A DNA stretch of 63,115 nt from Actinomadura sp. BRA 177. Its GTDB lineage: Bacteria > Actinomycetota > Actinomycetes > Streptosporangiales > Streptosporangiaceae. The notes beneath the pieces were generated by a model, which did no database searches, was not told where the DNA came from, and was given only the letters and a program-made list of their open reading frames with translations. Within the stretch, counting starts at the first letter, position 1; each line of letters starts with the position of its first letter. The stretch is taken from the NCBI RefSeq assembly GCF_013372625.1, contig NZ_JABXFD010000137.1, positions 1 through 63,115 on the forward strand, written 5' to 3'. Below, one piece after another: positions 7,429 to 16,000 of the stretch. The position numbers were made by a program, and so were the translations under genes.

Positions 7429-8240
7429 GAGTACTGCTCCAAGTACCGCTCGATGAGAGCGCGCGAGGCTTCCTCGGGAAGGGCCTTCGCGCCGATACGT
7501 TCGAACTTAGTCGAAAAGTCCCTTGCCTCGATGGGGCTCTCGATCAAGCGGCCCCCGTTCTGGGCACCGGCGTAGGCTACGTCTCGGTCGGGCAGGCAGA
7601 TGACCTGGAACGGCCCGTCGAAGCCGTGGTGAGCGCCAGCCGCAGTCGGAACGATCCGCATGATGACGTCGGCCCGGCTCGCCATCTTGAGCAGGTGCTC
7701 CAGTTGGTCCTTCATGACCTCCGAGCCCCCGATGGGGCACGCCAGCACGCTCTCGTCGACAAGCATCCAGAGCGTAGGAGCGTCCGGCCGTTCCAAGATC
7801 AAACGCTGCCTCTCCACGCGCGTGGCGATCTCATCCTCAAGGTCCTTGGCCGTCTCCGTTTCGAGCATCGCGCGGATGTACGCCTCGGTCTGGAACGGAC
7901 GGGGGATGGCCTTCCCGTGGTAGGTCTTGATCGCGTTGGACGTCTTCTCGTACTCCATGCACTGACGCGCCCAGTCCGGGTCGTGCGCCATTCGGGCAAA
8001 CCAGAGGATTAGCTGAAAAAGCAGACCCGTCCCGTAGTGCTTGTCGAGCAACCGCATCTGGTCGTCCTGGGGACGCCGTCTGCCCGCCTCCATGTTGGAA
8101 ACAGTCGAGCGCGCGAGGCCCATGATCTCGCCACACTGGGCGAGCGACAGTCCAGCCTTCTCACGCATGAAACGCATGAAGAAGGCCAGGAACTGCCACA
8201 TGGAGATGCGAGGGTCCAGGGGTTCGCGCACGGAGGGCAT
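7425..8240 (-). CDS. Scr1-family XRE regulator (HTH + DUF5753)
   Basis: 271 residues. An N-terminal HTH_31/XRE domain (KAGLSLAQCGEIMGLARSTV...MEAGRRRP, about 30-62) is followed by a DUF5753 ligand-like domain (from about 85; AYIRAMLETETA, PTLWMLVDESVLACPIGG, YAGAQNGGRLIE). This architecture is an expanded actinomycete family linked to DUF397 partners and development or secondary metabolism. It is divergent from the RsbW-like ATPase at 8342. Together they form a commonly seen actinobacterial cassette of HTH regulator, DUF397 and anti-sigma-like ATPase. Confidence 0.92.
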   Translation of the reverse strand: MPSVREPLDPRISMWQFLAFFMRFMREKAGLSLAQCGEIMGLARSTVSNMEAGRRRPQDDQMRLLDKHYGTGLLFQLILWFARMAHDPDWARQCMEYEKTSNAIKTYHGKAIPRPFQTEAYIRAMLETETAKDLEDEIATRVERQRLILERPDAPTLWMLVDESVLACPIGGSEVMKDQLEHLLKMASRADVIMRIVPTAAGAHHGFDGPFQVICLPDRDVAYAGAQNGGRLIESPIEARDFSTKFERIGAKALPEEASRALIERYLEQYS

Positions 8241-8341
8241 TGCTTCTCCCTAGTTTCCAACTTACGTGGGTACAGGAAAATACTAGGCATCTGCGGTGAT
8301 CCTTGTCACAGGAATTCGGAATCTCGGGCAAGGACAGGACG

Positions 8342-8770
8342 ATGGCGATGACGGCGACCGCAGAGCCGATCATGCCCCTTATGGGCACACCCTCCGCAGT
8401 GGGGCTAGCGCGCACTTTCGCGGACACACAAATCCGCAAATGGGACTATTCCCACATTCTCGACAGTGCGCTTCTCATCGTCTCGGAGCTCGTCACCAAC
8501 GCGGCCCGCCAGACGCCGGACGAGGAGATCCGTCTCCAGCTCAGCCGGGACGCCTTCGGGATCATCATCGCCGTCTGGGACGCCGACCACGAGCTGCCCA
8601 AGGCCAAGCCGCTGACCGAACTCACCCTCGAAGACCTCGACCTGTCCGAGGAGGCGTTCGACGACAACGGCGGCTGGGGCCTGCACATCGTCCAGGCCAT
8701 GTCCGCCAAGTGCGGCGTCACCGCCGACCCGGCCGGCGGCAAGTGGATCTGGTCGCGCATGCACCCGTAG
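8342..8770 (+). CDS. RsbW-like ATP-binding protein (HATPase_c)
   Basis: 142 residues. The GHKL/HATPase_c fold is indicated by LLIVSELVTNAARQ (N box) and GGWGLHIVQAM (G2 box). Proteins of this type are anti-sigma-factor-like kinases or ATP-binding partners in actinomycetes. The ATG at 8342 follows an aaggaca Shine-Dalgarno; an upstream ATG at 8303 is possible. It is divergent from Scr1 and begins a run of small genes (8836-9460) on the same strand. No paired sigma or antagonist gene is visible. Confidence 0.85.
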   Translation: MAMTATAEPIMPLMGTPSAVGLARTFADTQIRKWDYSHILDSALLIVSELVTNAARQTPDEEIRLQLSRDAFGIIIAVWDADHELPKAKPLTELTLEDLDLSEEAFDDNGGWGLHIVQAMSAKCGVTADPAGGKWIWSRMHP

Positions 8771-8835
8771 CGGCTCTTCAGCTCCACACGCAAGCCGCAG
8801 TCCAGGCATGACTCTCGACGGGAGGTAGCACGAAG

Positions 8836-9141
8836 ATGGCCACTGACCACCTGACGGCCATGAGCGGACGGCGTCCGTTCCTGACCGCTCTCGATGAGGC
8901 CGTCCGCAAGCGCGGCGGGATGTCGTGCGGCATCGTCGCACGCAGCGGCACGCCCGTCCTGTACGTGATCAACGCCGAGTCGCCCAGCCGGTTCACCGAG
9001 ATCGGCGCCGACTTCATCGGCGGAACCTGGATGTTCACCTGGGCTCCCACCGGCGAAGCGATCGGCGCGGCCACCTCCGCCATGGAGACCGTCGAGACGA
9101 TCGCCCGCGCGCTCGGGGCTCACGTCGGGATCCGTCCGTGA
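8836..9141 (+). CDS. Conserved small protein, unknown function
   Basis: 101 residues, soluble, with a predicted alpha/beta pattern (GMSCGIVARSGTPVLYVINA...TEIGADFIGGTWMFTWAPTG). It has a strong ggaggt Shine-Dalgarno. I do not recognise a named domain. Its stop overlaps the next gene's ATG (TGATG at 9139-9143), so the three genes 8836-9460 form a tightly coupled operon, probably with the ATPase upstream. Confidence 0.7.
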   Translation: MATDHLTAMSGRRPFLTALDEAVRKRGGMSCGIVARSGTPVLYVINAESPSRFTEIGADFIGGTWMFTWAPTGEAIGAATSAMETVETIARALGAHVGIRP

Positions 9142-9284
9142 TGGGCAGCGAGTTCGCGGAGATAGCGCGACTGCTCCTGTTCTTCGGGGCGGTGTGCCTC
9201 CTGTTCGGAGCCATGGCGGGTCACGTCCTGGGACCGGGCCTGGTGCACCGGACCCGACGACTGCTCCGCAGGCTGCGCCGATGA
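9141..9284 (+). CDS. 47-residue single-pass membrane protein
   Basis: Starts MGSEFAEIARLLLFFGAVCL, a hydrophobic helix continuing through LFGAMAGHVLG, then a strongly basic tail (RRLLRRLRR). The ATG overlaps the preceding stop by one base and its own TGA overlaps the next ATG (ATGA). Coupling and native composition support expression; the function is unknown. Confidence 0.6.
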   Translation: MGSEFAEIARLLLFFGAVCLLFGAMAGHVLGPGLVHRTRRLLRRLRR

Positions 9285-9460
9285 GCCGGATCACGGCCGC
9301 CGATCTGGCCGCCGCCCTGGAGATCACCAGGGCCGCTTACCAAGAAGCCATGACCCGCGCGGGGATGCTCGCGGGCAAGATCGCCGAGGTCCACGCCTAC
9401 GCCGAGTCGCAACTGGCCGAGCTGGCGGCCCAAGTCGACGGCACCGACCCCGCCCCCTAG
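9281..9460 (+). CDS. 59-residue helical protein
   Basis: MSRITAADLAAALEITRAAY followed by an Ala/Glu-rich helix (KIAEVHAYAESQLAELAAQV), possibly a short coiled coil. It overlaps the membrane peptide by 4 bp and closes the small-protein operon; a strong hairpin follows at 9465. No family is recognised. Confidence 0.6.
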   Translation: MSRITAADLAAALEITRAAYQEAMTRAGMLAGKIAEVHAYAESQLAELAAQVDGTDPAP

Positions 9461-9464
9461 ACCC

Positions 9465-9513
9465 CTCCGGACGGACGGCGTTCCGAGCGCGGCACATGTC
9501 CGTCCGTCCGGAG
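9465..9513 (+). terminator. Hairpin terminator closing the small-protein operon
   Basis: Perfect 14-bp arms, ctccggacggacgg at 9465-9478 and its complement at 9500-9513, with a 21-nt loop, just after the stop at 9460. It separates the small-protein operon from the peptide/methyltransferase unit, so the latter probably has its own promoter in 9514-9555. Confidence 0.7.
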
Positions 9514-9561
9514 GTTCCAGTGCGGTTTACCTGCCGCAACGACACAACCAAGGAGAAGATG

Positions 9562-9687
9562 ATGGGCGACCGCGACAAGGGCAACAGCGACGAGAAGACC
9601 ACCACCGACGGGGACAAGCCGCAGGGCGGATCCCGTGGGACCGGTGACAGGACCAACGGCAACCCCAACGACGGGAAGCGTTCGTGA
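9562..9687 (+). CDS. Candidate imiditide-type precursor peptide
   Basis: A 41-residue peptide made almost entirely of charged, Gly, Asn and Thr residues (MGDRDKGNSDEKTTTDGDKP then QGGSRGTGDRTNGNPNDGKRS). The aaggag Shine-Dalgarno at 9550-9555 favours ATG 9562 over 9559. The stop overlaps the methyltransferase GTG (GTGA, 9684-9687). It contains Asp-Gly pairs, at TTTDGDKP and NDGK; Asp-Gly is a preferred site for methyl-ester-driven aspartimide formation. Established background: imiditides are linear peptides encoded next to PIMT-like O-methyltransferases that convert a specific Asp to aspartimide. That this peptide is the substrate is inferred from position and composition. Confidence 0.6.
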   Translation: MGDRDKGNSDEKTTTDGDKPQGGSRGTGDRTNGNPNDGKRS

Positions 9688-10763
9688 CCAACTGGCACGA
9701 GACCATCGGCTCGGTGCCCCGGCGTTCGTTCACACCCGATGTGGTGTGGGCGGACCTGGGGCCCGGCCCTTGGGCACGGCTCGACCGCAACGCCGACCCG
9801 GACAAGTGGGAAGAGGTCGTAGCGCTCGACCAGCCCTTGGTGACCCAGTTCGAGGACGGCCGGACCGAAGGCGAAGGACTGGCCAGTTCGTCGCTGTCCA
9901 TGCCGACGTTGGTGGTCGAGTTCCTGGAACAACTCGACCCGTTCGACCACAACCGCGTCCTGGAAATCGGTACCGGCTCCGGCTGGACGGCCGCCCTGCT
10001 GTCCGCCCACGTAGGCGCCCACAACGTGACCACAGTGGAAGTCGACGCGGATTTGGCAGCCAAGGCCGCCGAACGGCTCCAGTCCGCCGGCTACGAATGC
10101 CGCGTCATCGTGGGCGACGGCGCAGACGGATACCCCGAGAGCGCTCCCTACGACCGAATCCACGCAACATGCGCGGTCTCACGCGTGCCGTACGCATGGG
10201 TGGAGCAGACTCGGCCGGGCGGACGGATCGTTACCCCGTTCTCAGCCGGATTCGGGTGCGGCGCCATCCTGCGCCTGGACGTCCTCAACGACGGGACGGC
10301 CCTAGGTAAGTTCGCCGGATCGGCCGACTACATGGCGCTGCGCGCACAACGCCCCGCCTACGGCCCAGCCCGGTCATGGGCAAAGGCCGCCAAGCGGGAC
10401 GTCCGAGTAAGCCGCACCCGCCTGGACCCGCGCTCACTCTCCTACGGACCAGTGAGCATCGACCTCACCGTGGCGGCCCTCGTGCCCGGCGTGGTCTCAA
10501 GGTTCTACTCCGACGCCACCGGAGCAACCGCGTGGGTCCTGGACCGCGAATCCCATGAAGGCGCGTGGGCCTCGGTCGACTACGAACCCGCCCAGCTCGA
10601 CTACGAGGTCCAGCAGGCAGGCGACCGCTCCCTATGGGAAGAGACCGAAGCCGCCTACCTGCAATGGCTGAAGTGGGGCCGCCCAGACATAACCCGCTTC
10701 GGAATCACCATCACACCCGACGACCAAACAATCTGGCTGGACACCCCAACCAACCTCATCTGA
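9684..10763 (+). CDS. PCMT-type O-methyltransferase, probable imiditide maturase
   Basis: 359 residues. The Rossmann methyltransferase core has motif I VLEIGTGSGWTAALL (about 92-106), motif post-I TTVEVDADL, and CRVIVGDGADGYPESAPYDR, all typical of protein-L-isoaspartate methyltransferases. The extra C-terminal 130 residues end in FGITITPDDQTIWLDTP, like RiPP-associated PIMT homologues found in lanthipeptide, lasso peptide, graspetide and imiditide loci and unlike housekeeping PIMT (about 220 residues). It overlaps the charged peptide gene by 4 bp. No lanthionine synthetase, ATP-grasp or lasso cyclase gene lies nearby, which favours the imiditide class. A hairpin terminator follows. Confidence 0.8.
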   Translation: MTNWHETIGSVPRRSFTPDVVWADLGPGPWARLDRNADPDKWEEVVALDQPLVTQFEDGRTEGEGLASSSLSMPTLVVEFLEQLDPFDHNRVLEIGTGSGWTAALLSAHVGAHNVTTVEVDADLAAKAAERLQSAGYECRVIVGDGADGYPESAPYDRIHATCAVSRVPYAWVEQTRPGGRIVTPFSAGFGCGAILRLDVLNDGTALGKFAGSADYMALRAQRPAYGPARSWAKAAKRDVRVSRTRLDPRSLSYGPVSIDLTVAALVPGVVSRFYSDATGATAWVLDRESHEGAWASVDYEPAQLDYEVQQAGDRSLWEETEAAYLQWLKWGRPDITRFGITITPDDQTIWLDTPTNLI

Positions 10764-10779
10764 CCCGCAACACCCCGCG

Positions 10780-10811
10780 ACCTGCCCCGGTCACCCCAGG
10801 CCGGGGCAGGT
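10780..10811 (+). terminator. Hairpin terminator after the PIMT-like gene
   Basis: Perfect 11-bp arms acctgccccgg (10780-10790) and ccggggcaggt (10801-10811) with a 10-nt loop, 17 bp after the methyltransferase stop. Beyond it, 10812-10935 contains no gene. Confidence 0.75.
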
Positions 10812-10935
10812 GCGAGAAGCGGTGCAGACAGAGCACAGACACTCACCCGCGCGGCTGCGAGTGTCGCGTCCGGGAGCTTGTCCTGCCTTCGGTTGATGGA
10901 CGCTCCTCCACATGCCAGACCTCGATGTAGGCCCG

Positions 10936-11286
10936 TCAGGCGGGCTGCGCGGCGGGCGCTGGGGCGTCGGCCTGCCGGGCCTTGCGGGCCTTGCCGGTCT
11001 CGCGGAGGATCAGCAGGCCCGTGACCGCGATCAGCGCCGCGGTCAGGCCGTGAACACCGAACGCCGTGGCTGTGGAGCCGTGGTGGCCCAGGACGGTGAT
11101 CATGTCGCCGAGCGGGGCGGCGGCCACCATCAGCAGGACGGCCATGGCCAGGCCCTTCACGACCAGGAAGCCGCCGCCGTCCCCGGCGGGCCAGCTCGGC
11201 AGGCCGAAGCCCGACACCTGCGCCTCGGGGGCCAGGACGAAGGACTGCCCGAGATAGAAGGTGAACAGGACGATGGCGGCGGCCAT
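10936..11286 (-). pseudogene. DUF4267-like membrane protein, truncated paralogue
   Basis: Near-identical to the intact gene at 22801-23238 over AIVLFTFYLG, VSGFGLPSWPAGDGGGFLVVKG and LLMVAAAPLGDMITVLGHHG to the shared C-terminus. It lacks the 20 or so residues after VVKG (NRENAMGLAMGVLLVTGQRR region), which removes part of a membrane helix. The N-terminal SLKNINTVLAT is replaced by unrelated sequence. The shared DNA begins outside the gene (cctcgatgtaggcccgtcag at both loci), so this is a duplicated segment. Remaining frame is 116 codons; loss of function is likely. Confidence 0.7.
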
Positions 11287-11600
11287 GTCCTCGCCGGGCC
11301 AAGACCGTTCGGGTTCAGCGGCAGGCGGCGGGCGCTCAAGGCGATCCCCCGTCGACGTCGCCGACGCTGAGTGCGCGCGTGGCCGGAGACCCGGCGTTGG
11401 GCGGTGTCGGCGAGGCGAGCGCACCGAGCTCGATCCTGTGTTCGCCCGTCCCAGGCATGACCGAACCGTGTAGTGACCATTGCGTGGACGAAGCCCCCCA
11501 GAAGCCCACTCATTGCAACCAGATTACTACTTTGGATTCTGCCGCTTTGGGTGGTTGGCCTCGGGTCAATGCCCTGCCCGATGAAAAAAGGGGGACATCT
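11287..11600. other. Gene-free stretch between DUF4267 remnant and IS701
   Basis: No supported coding sequence on either strand. The left part is G/C-rich without codon bias, and the last 130 bp before the insertion sequence are AT-richer. It probably consists of flank debris from the duplication and insertion. Confidence 0.5.
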
Positions 11601-13021
11601 TAGTACTCCAGTTGTAGATCGCGATCTTGCTGGTCGGGGCTGGTCCGGGAATGGGTGCGGCCACCGGTGATCATCGGTGTGTGAAGACAGAAGATCAGTC
11701 GGTGGCCGCAGGTCACAGCATAGATCCTGGCCGCTGGCAGGAAGTGTTCGAGGTCTTGATGGGTCGCATCGCGGGACGGTTCGGTCGGGTTGAACCCCGG
11801 CGCCGGGCCCGGGCGTTGGTGCTCGGGCTGCTGTCGGACCTGCCGCGCAAGAACTGCTGGACGCTCGCCGAGCATGCCGGGGACGCCAACCCGTACGGTC
11901 TGCAGCACCTGCTGTCCAGGGCCAGGTGGGATGCAGACGCGGTACGCGATGACCTGCGCGGCTTCGTCGTCGAGCACCTGCACCACCAGGACGCGGTGCT
12001 GGTCGTGGACGAGACCGGCGACCTGAAGAAGGGCACGCACACGGTGGGCGTGCAGCGCCAGTACACCGGCACCGCCGGACGCATCGAGAACAGTCAGGTC
12101 GCCGTCTACCTCGCCTACTCCACCCCGCTCGGGCACGCGGCGATCGACCGGGAGTTGTATGTCCCGCGTTCCTGGACCCAGGATGCGGGCCGCTGCCGGG
12201 CCGCCGGGATCCCCGACACCGTCGCTTTCGCCACCAAACCCGCCCTCGCCGCCCGCATGATCGGCCGCGCACTGGACGCCGGCGTCATCGCATCCTGGGT
12301 GACCGGCGACGAGGTCTACGGAGGCAACCCGCACCTGCGAACCGACCTGGAAAGACGCGGGATCGGCTACGTACTCGCCGTCGCCTGCGACCACCGGCTT
12401 GCCACCCACGGAGGCAAATTCCGCGCCGACGCCCTGGTCAAGAAGCTGCCGAAGCGGGCCTGGCAGAAACTCTCCGCCGGCGCCGGAGCCAAGGGACAGC
12501 GTTTCTACGACTGGGCCCTGGCCGACATCGCCAACCAGGGGCCCGGCCACCACCAACTCCTCGTCCGCCGCAACCGGCGCACCCGTGAACTGGCCTTCTA
12601 CCGCTGCTACTCAGCCACCCGGGTTCCACTGTCCACTCTGGTGCGGGTCGCCGGACGCAGATGGACGGTCGAGGAGATCTTCCAGTCCGGCAAGGGCCTG
12701 GCCGGACTGGACGAACACCAGGTCAGAGGCTGGACGTCCTGGCACCGCTGGGTCACCCTCGCCATGCTCGCCCACGCCTTCCTCACCGTCGTCCGCGCCG
12801 ACGAACACGCACACCACCCCAGGTCGGACGAGCTGATACCGCTCACCTGCAACGAGATCCAACGCCTGTTCACCGCACTCGTCGTCGGGCCTGGCCACAG
12901 CCCGGCCCATCGGCTCGACTGGTCCCAATGGCGACGCCGTCACCAGGCCCGATCCCAGGCCAGCCACTACCGCCGACAAGCCACTCAAGCATGAAGATCG
13001 CGAACTACAACTGGAGTACTA
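11601..13021 (+). mobile_element. IS701-family insertion sequence
   Basis: One transposase gene bounded by inverted repeats. The left end tagtactccagttgtag begins at 11601 and its inverse ctacaactggagtacta ends at 13021; about 27 of 29 bases match when the repeats are extended inward. The flanks read cttag...ctaag, which resembles the YTAR targets of the family but is not a clean 4-bp direct duplication. The element lies immediately beside the 32-bp hairpin at 13028 and may separate the methylase gene from former downstream DNA. Confidence 0.85.
11681..12994 (+). CDS. IS701-family transposase
   Basis: About 437 residues from GTG 11681; an ATG-type start at 11627 would lie within the left repeat. 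The N-terminal RRRARALVLGLLSDLPRKNC and NPYGLQHLLSRARWDADAVR blocks are characteristic of IS701 transposases. Candidate acidic triad: Asp in VLVVDETGDLKKG, Asp in VTGDEVYGG, Glu in WTVEEIFQSGKGLAGLDEHQ. The frame is intact and full length, so the element could be mobile. Confidence 0.9.
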   Translation: MKTEDQSVAAGHSIDPGRWQEVFEVLMGRIAGRFGRVEPRRRARALVLGLLSDLPRKNCWTLAEHAGDANPYGLQHLLSRARWDADAVRDDLRGFVVEHLHHQDAVLVVDETGDLKKGTHTVGVQRQYTGTAGRIENSQVAVYLAYSTPLGHAAIDRELYVPRSWTQDAGRCRAAGIPDTVAFATKPALAARMIGRALDAGVIASWVTGDEVYGGNPHLRTDLERRGIGYVLAVACDHRLATHGGKFRADALVKKLPKRAWQKLSAGAGAKGQRFYDWALADIANQGPGHHQLLVRRNRRTRELAFYRCYSATRVPLSTLVRVAGRRWTVEEIFQSGKGLAGLDEHQVRGWTSWHRWVTLAMLAHAFLTVVRADEHAHHPRSDELIPLTCNEIQRLFTALVVGPGHSPAHRLDWSQWRRRHQARSQASHYRRQATQA

Positions 13022-13027
13022 AGCGAC

Positions 13028-13095
13028 CCCGTTGACTTGCGGCGTGTTGTGGTTATGGGCGTCCCCATAACCACAACACGCCGCAAGTCAACGGG
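13028..13095. terminator. Perfect 32-bp inverted repeat at the methylase 3' end
   Basis: Arms 13028-13059 and 13064-13095 are perfectly complementary over 32 bp with a 4-nt loop (cgtc). The right arm touches the stop codon of the DrmMI-like gene (13096). As RNA it would be an extremely stable hairpin and probably ends transcription of the methylase, but it is far longer than usual terminators and lacks a T tract. Its position 7 bp from the IS701 end may not be coincidental. Confidence 0.7.
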
Positions 13096-16000
13096 TCAGA
13101 AGAGGCCGTCCTGCTCACTGGCTTTTGGGCGCTTCTTTCCCTTCTTGTCATGCAGGCCGGCGGCCTTCTCAGCGTCATACCGCTCGTGGTTCAACTCAAG
13201 CAGCCGATCTATCAACTCCCGCTGGACGGCAGGACCCACGGTGTACCGCGTCTCGCGTCCCGCTGCGTGATGCCCATGGTCAAGCTCCGGGATCAGATCG
13301 TCCCACCCATACGCCCGGCACACAGCCTCATCGATCGCCCTATGGATCTCCCGCAGTTCAACGATGTCCGCATCGCTGCATCCGGGATCATGCACCATGT
13401 TGTACGTCTTCGTGAGCCCTGCCTGCCGCCCCAGCATGACATCCCGCCGGAAGCCATCCAATCGCTGCCCCACCCTCCGCATCTCGGAGGTCATCTCCGG
13501 AAACGGCAATGTTTGAAGAACATCTGTTGGAGAATAGCTCAAGTCGGTCTTCATCGTGCCGCTTCGAAAGACTGTCCACCAGTAGTGAATGCCACTACTG
13601 AGCAGCACAAGCAATGCCTTGTCAGACGATGCGAATACGACTACCTTCTGATCGAATACTTGCCTTGACGACACCACGACCGGCATTACAGTGCTGCTGA
13701 CCTGCGCCATCGCTATCACCGAGTCCAGCGACCCAATGGCCTCCAACATCGCTGGGCGCGTGGCTTCAAACTGCCAGTATTTCTCACGCACCGGCTCAGT
13801 CAAGACCCAAGATCCGTCAGGCTTTTTCCTTTGACGAAAAGGCTTAACGTCACGTTCAACGATGTCAAATACTTCTTCATACTCCATCGCTCGCTCTTTA
13901 TTCCACTCACGGAAATTTATCACATAGCGGCTCGCTGTAAGGTCGGCCCGAGAATTTAGATCCCTGCCGATCAGGTATCGATGAAGAACGTCAGCATTGC
14001 GCGAGTTCTTCTCTATCAACAACTCGGCGACATCGGGATCGACCGCGAAGCCATTGCCGATCAACTTTACACCAATAAAAGCGATACCCTGACTATTATC
14101 CAACCTGTGAGGGTTTCCGGTAACGCGCGATGCGGGAGTCAGCCCCGGCTCGATTGCCTTGACTACCAAATCATTGAGGACATACTCCGCTTCGCCAGTA
14201 GGCACCGTCCACGATGTCCAGATCACGCAGTATTCGAGCATTGCACTCTTAGAGGGCCAGGGTCGACTCTTAATCGCCCTGCGAATTACACTTCCTAGCT
14301 CTATAACCTGATCGAGACCAACTTCGCGGGTGTCCCCCTGAGGAAGAGTGTTTGTCGCTATCAAGCCAGTCTGACCGTGATTATTGATCAAGCTATGGGC
14401 CCGCAGCACAAAATAGGCCACGAGATCAGCCGTTCCCCGCTTGGAATACCCAACCGCACGAACAAGATGCTCCCGATATGCCGTCCCCATTGACCCAGTT
14501 ATCTTCGATCCACCAAGGAAGGGGGGGTTACCGATGATGGCGTCAAAACCGTCGTTCTCGAAGACCTCCGGAAACACCAGGGGCCAGTGGATCGGCTGGC
14601 GGCTGAAGGCCCCGGCTGGAAGATCAATGCCGAGCCATTCACGAAGTTGATCACGGGCTTGCAGTTCGGCGCGCTCGTCACCGTTCAGGATGCGCATCGC
14701 CAGGTCAGCGACCCTGACAGAAGCATTGCGAAGGCCAGCGTCGCCCCGTCCGGCGTTGGCTAGGGCAGCGCCAACGGTCATGTCGCCGATGAAGGAGGCA
14801 AGTTTGGTCTGAACCAGAGTCTCCGCGAGAATGGCGCGCTTTGCGTCTAGCCCCTCAATGGTCGAGCCGTCCATCTCCACGAGACGTCGCCGCTCGTCGG
14901 CGACGCGGGAGACAAGCTCCCGGACTCCAGCGGTCAGGCGAACGTCCAAACGCTCGTGGATTTGGCGGCCACGCTTGGCGTCCATGTGCATGACTTCGAG
15001 CTGGTCGAGGGACGTGATGCCCAGCAGGGAGTCGCCGACGATGAGGCGGTCGTCCAGGAACGTGAAGGGCTTGTGCGGGTCCATGGAGACGAGCCACAGG
15101 GACAGCTTGGCCATTTCGACGGCCATCTCGTTGATATCCGCGCCATAGAGACAATGTTCAATGATCTGGCGGCTGGCGTCGATGGTGACCGGGTCCGCTT
15201 CGGCGTCGGCGGCCATGGTGGTCGACTTGCCCTTGTAGTCGCGGACGCGCTCATCGCCCTCGCGGACCCACGCCTCCACGAGCTTGTCACCCAGGTAACG
15301 GCAGGCGGCCACAAGGAACGCGGCCGAGCCCATGGCGATGTCGGCGACCTTCAGCGACAGGATCTCGTCCGAGGTCTTGAGCTTCCACTCATTCTTATCG
15401 GCCGTCTGCAAGGGGCCGGGCGAGTAGACGAGCGGCTCCAAAGCGCCTTCGACGACCTGCTTGGCGAGAAAACTCGGCGTGTAGTGGGTGCCGGTGTTCT
15501 TCCGCAGCGACGACTCCGTGACGTACAGGGCGTCCGTCAGAATGACGACGGGCAGGTCGCGAAGGTCCGTGCGGATGAGCTTGTAGAACGGCAGCAGGCG
15601 TTCGGTCAGCGGGTAGTCGCCTGCCGTGACCGCCAGGAGCTTGCGCTGGGCGTCCTGCTTCTCGGCGTCCGGGAGGGGCGCGAGATGCTTTTCCAGGGCC
15701 TTGGCGGAGCCGATCCGGGAGTCCTTGTATTCGGTGGCCATCTTCGCTGCCAGGGACGGGACGTCCGGGCAGGCGGCGGCGAATTCCTCCAGGGTGCGGA
15801 GGGGGACCTCTTCTTCGAATCCGGCCTTGCCGATCAGGCCGACGTAGGTCTCGTCCGCGTGGAAGCCCTCGAAGGAGAGCAGGCCCTCGTAGACGTATCC
15901 GATCTGCTCCACGTCCAGGGCGGCGAAGGACAGCCTGCGGCGTTCCCGGCTCTTCCCGGTGCCGATCTCGACGTATTGCACCGCCTGGAGCATGTGCAGG

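Noticed and set aside
9562..10763. Lanthipeptide, lasso peptide or graspetide cluster
   Set aside because: No LanM/LanKC, lasso cyclase or ATP-grasp gene is nearby, and the peptide has no Cys and no leader of these classes.
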